A stretch of DNA of 64,000 nt. It comes from Alkalicella caledoniensis (GTDB lineage: Bacteria > Bacillota > Proteinivoracia > Proteinivoracales > Proteinivoracaceae). This document shows, piece after piece, positions 61,535 to 64,000 of this stretch. Each line of letters begins with the position of its first letter. Position 1 is the stretch's first letter. A model generated the notes under the pieces. It was not told the origin of the DNA. It did no database searches and saw only the letters and a list, made by a program, of their open reading frames with translations. The DNA is taken from the NCBI RefSeq assembly GCF_014467015.1, contig NZ_CP058559.1:1426001-1490000 (forward strand), given 5' to 3'. The position numbers and the translations under genes were made by a program.

Positions 61535-62051
61535 GGTATTGCCCCCCAATCATTGACTTAAGCTTTTTAAGGCCGTAGTATACCCTGGATTTTACTGTCC
61601 CTTCTGGGATATCTAGACTTAATGCGATATCTTCAATTTTCATATCCTCAAAAAATCTCAGTATTAGAACTGTCCTATGTTCATCTTCTAATTTATCTAG
61701 ATAGCTGTATAAATCCAATTTTTCTGTGGATGAACTATGGGTAAATTCAGTAATTACTACCGCATCTGTTAATGGTGTTGTCTTTTTATTTCTTTTAAGC
61801 AAATCATAACAGTTATTAACAACAATCCTAGTTAGGTATGCATATACCTTTTTGGGATTTTCTATTTTTTTCACTGCTTTAAATCCCTTTATAATGCTTT
61901 CTTCCATCACATCATCAGTATCATGATGATTTTTAGTAATATAAAAGGCTTTTCTATATAAAGTATCCTTTTGTCCGAAGAAAATTTTCAAATATGAGTC
62001 CCAATCCCCTCTTTTTGCTTTTTCAATCAATTCTTCTAAATTCGACTCCAC
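61524..62051 (-). CDS. ECF-type RNA polymerase sigma factor
   Basis: The 175-residue sigma factor has region 2 (YITKNHHDTDDVMEESIIKG, YAYLTRIVVNNCYDLLKR) and region 4 (LDKLEDEHRTVLILRFFEDM, IPEGTVKSRVYYGLKKLK) with the acid-rich linker between, the ECF plan. The start is GTG behind GGAGGGG. A promoter of ECF type lies about 45 bases upstream, so it probably controls itself. The signal and regulon are unknown; the family resembles SigV/SigW-like envelope-stress factors. Confidence 0.94.
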   Translation of the reverse strand: MESNLEELIEKAKRGDWDSYLKIFFGQKDTLYRKAFYITKNHHDTDDVMEESIIKGFKAVKKIENPKKVYAYLTRIVVNNCYDLLKRNKKTTPLTDAVVITEFTHSSSTEKLDLYSYLDKLEDEHRTVLILRFFEDMKIEDIALSLDIPEGTVKSRVYYGLKKLKSMIGGQYREM

Positions 62052-62084
62052 TATATCCCCTCCTAGCTAAAAGCTCTTTCATAT

Positions 62085-62115
62085 ATTATGACATTATTTA
62101 ATCACAAAAGGTTCA
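62085..62115 (-). promoter_or_regulatory. ECF-type promoter of the sigma/anti-sigma operon
   Basis: On the minus strand TGAACC (62110-62115) is followed at ECF spacing (16-17 bases) by TGTCATAAT. This matches the general ECF pattern GAAC plus CGTC-like -10, and differs from sigma-A sites elsewhere in the window. It implies positive autoregulation. Confidence 0.6.
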
Positions 62116-62311
62116 AATTATTTTTAAAGATACATAACTTTTTTTTGATAACAAAAGATAAGAAGAGTTGAAAGTTCCAAAGTTGAAAGTTGAAAGGTAA
62201 AGAGTAAGAAGAATTTTTGTTTGTTTTTATATGCAAGTACGTTTTTTGTATTTTTATAGTGAAGAGTAGTGGTTAAGAATATTACTATTTATTTGAAAAA
62301 GGAGTGATTTG

Positions 62312-63085
62312 ATGGATATTAAAAAACTTATACCAGTCTTATTAGTTATAATCTTAATTAGCTGCAGTGTAGTTTTAGCAGAAAAATTTTATGACAATAC
62401 AGCCTATGATTGGTATTTCATGCCTAGTAAGGATAATCAGCCAGCTAGAACTGAGCCCCATTATGAGAAAATGCTTAATGATCATGGTGGTTATTTCATA
62501 GGTAATAGTGATGAGAAAGAACTGTACTTAACCTTTGATAATGGATATGAAAATGGTTATACAACTCAAATACTAGATGTTCTTAAGGAAAAACAAGTGC
62601 CTGCAGCTTTTTTTGTCACTGGTCATTACTTAGAAACTCAAGCTGAGCTTATTGATAGAATGGTCAAGGAAGGGCATATTGTAGGTAATCATTCTTGGCA
62701 TCACCCAAGTTTAGTTGAGGTTGATGATGCCACCCTTAAGGAAGAGTTAGATAGTGTTAAAGCTAAATTTACTGAAATGACCGGCGTGGAAGAAATGAAG
62801 TACTTAAGACCGCCAAGGGGTATTTTCAGTGAGCGCACCTTGGCCCTTTCTAATGAGCTAGGCTATACAAATGTCTTTTGGTCTTTTGCTTATATGGATT
62901 GGGATGTGAACAATCAAAAGGGTGCCCAGTATGCGTACGATAATATTATGAAGAGAGTACACCCTGGAGCTATTATGCTACTGCATTCTATTTCAAAGGA
63001 TAATGCAGAAGCTTTGGGCAGAGTAATTGATGAATTGAAATCACAGGGATATGTATTTAAAACCTTAGATGATTTAGTGAAATAA
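62312..63085 (+). CDS. pdaA: Polysaccharide deacetylase, PdaA-like
   Basis: The 257-residue secreted protein has a signal peptide (about 1-23) and a NodB deacetylase domain: TFDNGYENGYT, HIVGNHSWHHPSL (metal His pair) and LRPPRGIFS. TFDNGYE in place of TFDDGYE is characteristic of PdaA, the N-acetylmuramic acid deacetylase needed for muramic-lactam in spore cortex. That suggests a sporulating lineage, as inference. ATG 62312 with GGAGTG upstream is preferred over the TTG just before it. Confidence 0.92.
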   Translation: MDIKKLIPVLLVIILISCSVVLAEKFYDNTAYDWYFMPSKDNQPARTEPHYEKMLNDHGGYFIGNSDEKELYLTFDNGYENGYTTQILDVLKEKQVPAAFFVTGHYLETQAELIDRMVKEGHIVGNHSWHHPSLVEVDDATLKEELDSVKAKFTEMTGVEEMKYLRPPRGIFSERTLALSNELGYTNVFWSFAYMDWDVNNQKGAQYAYDNIMKRVHPGAIMLLHSISKDNAEALGRVIDELKSQGYVFKTLDDLVK

Positions 63086-63106
63086 AACATAGCACATAGA
63101 GACATA

Positions 63107-63145
63107 AAACTCGCTTCAAAAGCTTAACTTTTGCAGCGAGTTTTT
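63107..63145 (+). terminator. Terminator of the pdaA-like gene
   Basis: AAACTCGCT pairs with AGCGAGTTT and AAAAG with CTTTT inside it, around a small loop. A T run follows about 20 bases after the stop. Confidence 0.85.
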
Positions 63146-63304
63146 AGTCATAAAAACTCAAAAACTTCACCACAATATTTCACTATTCAAAGACTACAGT
63201 GCATACGAGATTTAAACCTAAACCTTAATACTGTACTACTAAAGCCACTAAAAAACTCCTTTCTAATTCTTTGTAACTTTTATATCCGTGAAAATCAGTG
63301 TAAA

Positions 63305-63516
63305 TCCGTGGCTAAGCCTCTGAATTTATCATTATATCTATAAATCATTTAGATCATGTAGATCTGTGGCGAAGCTTTTAATTTATCATTATATCTATAG
63401 ATCATTTGGATCATGTAGATCTGTGGCTAAGCTTTTAATTTATCATTATCTATAGATCATTTAGATCATGTAGATCTGCGGTTAAGGTTTTTAGATGATT
63501 CAAATCCGTGGCTAAG
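63305..63516. repeat. Tandem repeat of 55-58-bp units, three full copies plus partials
   Basis: Units start TCCGTGGCTAAG or TCTGTGGCTAAG at 63305, 63363 and 63420 and shrink from 58 to 57 to 55 bases. A degraded partial follows at 63475 and a last TCCGTGGCTAAG at 63505. Each unit holds ATTTATCATTAT and ATCATTTAGATCATGTAGAT. No gene is present in the 510-base gap; the 70-codon frame at its left has no ribosome site. The CCGTGGCTAA core resembles a REP-like motif seen in many genomes. Confidence 0.85.
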
Positions 63517-63533
63517 TTCTCAAATTACATCTA

Positions 63534-63562
63534 TTTAGATTATCTAAATAATAGTGTATAAT
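63534..63562 (+). promoter_or_regulatory. Promoter of the aldo/keto reductase gene
   Basis: TTTAGA (63534-63539) and a perfect TATAAT (63557-63562) lie 17 bases apart, about 34 bases upstream of the ATG. It abuts the tandem repeat. Confidence 0.6.
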
Positions 63563-63595
63563 AGGAAATATATACTAGAAAGGTGGAGATTACAT

Positions 63596-64000
63596 ATGCA
63601 ACATAGACCTTTTAAGAAACTTGGGTTTGAGACTTCTGTTTTAGGAATGGGATGTATGAGGTTACCCTTAGAGGATGACAACAAGCCTGATCATATGGAA
63701 AGAGATGCTTCTAAAATTGACGAGGCAAAGGCTATAGAGTTAATCCGATATGCCATTGACAACGGTGTTACTTACATCGACACTGCCTACCCTTACCATG
63801 GTGGTAACAGCGAGCCAGTTGTTGGAAAAGCACTTCAAGATGGTTATAGGGAAAAAGTAAAGTTAGCTACTAAACTTCCTGTTTGGCTTGTAAATGAATA
63901 CGCAGATTTTGAAAAGCTTTTAGACGAGCAGCTAGAAAAACTTCAGACCGATTATGTGGATTTCTACTTATTACATGCGCTAAACACCACTACCTGGAAC
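63596..64000 (+). CDS. Aldo/keto reductase, N-terminal part (3' end outside window)
   Basis: The frame is open to the window end (135 codons). It reads [17 protein letters not shown], then [20 protein letters not shown] with the catalytic Asp and Tyr of the aldo/keto reductase barrel, KLATKLP with the Lys, and [11 protein letters not shown] with the His. All four catalytic residues are therefore present. Such enzymes reduce aldehydes or ketones with NAD(P)H. GGTGGAG precedes the ATG. The reading frame has no stop inside the window and so would be missed if stops were required. Confidence 0.93.
   Translation, partial: MQHRPFKKLGFETSVLGMGCMRLPLEDDNKPDHMERDASKIDEAKAIELIRYAIDNGVTYIDTAYPYHGGNSEPVVGKALQDGYREKVKLATKLPVWLVNEYADFEKLLDEQLEKLQTDYVDFYLLHALNTTTWN

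Noticed and set aside
63131-63343. 70-codon frame after the pdaA-like gene
   Set aside because: It begins inside the terminator T-run region and runs into the tandem repeat; no ribosome site.
63305-63516. CRISPR array
   Set aside because: Units are directly adjacent and similar over their whole length, without unique spacers, and no cas genes are present.

Overview
The window is a low-GC, gene-dense stretch of a bacterial chromosome. Families and gene orders point to an anaerobic Firmicute of the class Clostridia: AGGAGG-type ribosome sites with frequent GTG/TTG starts, a PyrR-type attenuator, the acpS-lipoprotein-alr-ndoAI-ndoA order known from Bacillus, the tsaE-tsaB-rimI-tsaD operon, FeoAB, a GlmL/MutL-like ATPase, and an ECF sigma factor with a DUF4179-type anti-sigma factor. 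Three peptide-degrading enzymes (AprX-like protease, prolyl oligopeptidase, M55 aminopeptidase) plus asparaginase suggest a protein- or peptide-using lifestyle. A relative of Anaerobranca/Proteinivorax is a guess from this content, not a demonstrated assignment. No rRNA, tRNA, CRISPR array or prophage was recognised.

Layout. 1-5.9 kb: the end of an ABC-F gene, an envelope pair (glycosyltransferase and a large alkaline-phosphatase-like membrane protein), and a membrane protein with an orphan Spo0B/CitA-like histidine kinase. 5.9-7.6 kb: a complete IS1182-family insertion sequence sitting in the loop of a former terminator. 7.6-12.8 kb: mtnN-murC, then a cluster of seven perfect DnaA boxes, then the t6A operon tsaE-tsaB-rimI-tsaD. 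13.5-19.9 kb: a co-directional seven-gene cluster of unknown function with four or more membrane proteins, a GlmL/MutL-like ASKHA ATPase and a KOW-domain protein; this is the best candidate for an undescribed system. 20-26.3 kb: a small lipoprotein, AprX-like protease, RsgA, a phosphoglycerate-mutase-like phosphatase and three GNAT acetyltransferases. 26.5-36 kb: codBA under a PyrR leader, a NIF3-like protein, Tex, a DUF362 ferredoxin, a secreted unknown and asparaginase. 36.3-42.2 kb: toxin-antitoxin, alr, lipoprotein, CBS protein, nnrDE, acpS and a DUF4097 lipoprotein. 42.4-49.5 kb: membrane-anchored prolyl oligopeptidase, an ABC-F protein behind an attenuator, and feoAB. 49.5-56.7 kb: glutamine synthetase, asparagine synthetase, an aromatic-acid-exporter-like protein, an amidohydrolase and a D-aminopeptidase. 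56.8-64 kb: a MacB-type ABC exporter, an ECF sigma/anti-sigma pair, a PdaA-like deacetylase, a tandem repeat and the start of an aldo/keto reductase.

Non-coding structure is rich. There is a roughly 120-bp hairpin element in two copies, each abutting the stop codon of a minus-strand gene and showing compensatory stem changes. There are also REP-like palindromes, several leader terminators that look like attenuators (codB, ABC-F, one GNAT gene), and short tandem repeats. Almost all genes from 7.6 to 56 kb lie on the minus strand, so the DnaA-box cluster is not at a strand switch and is more likely a titration or regulatory cluster than the replication origin.
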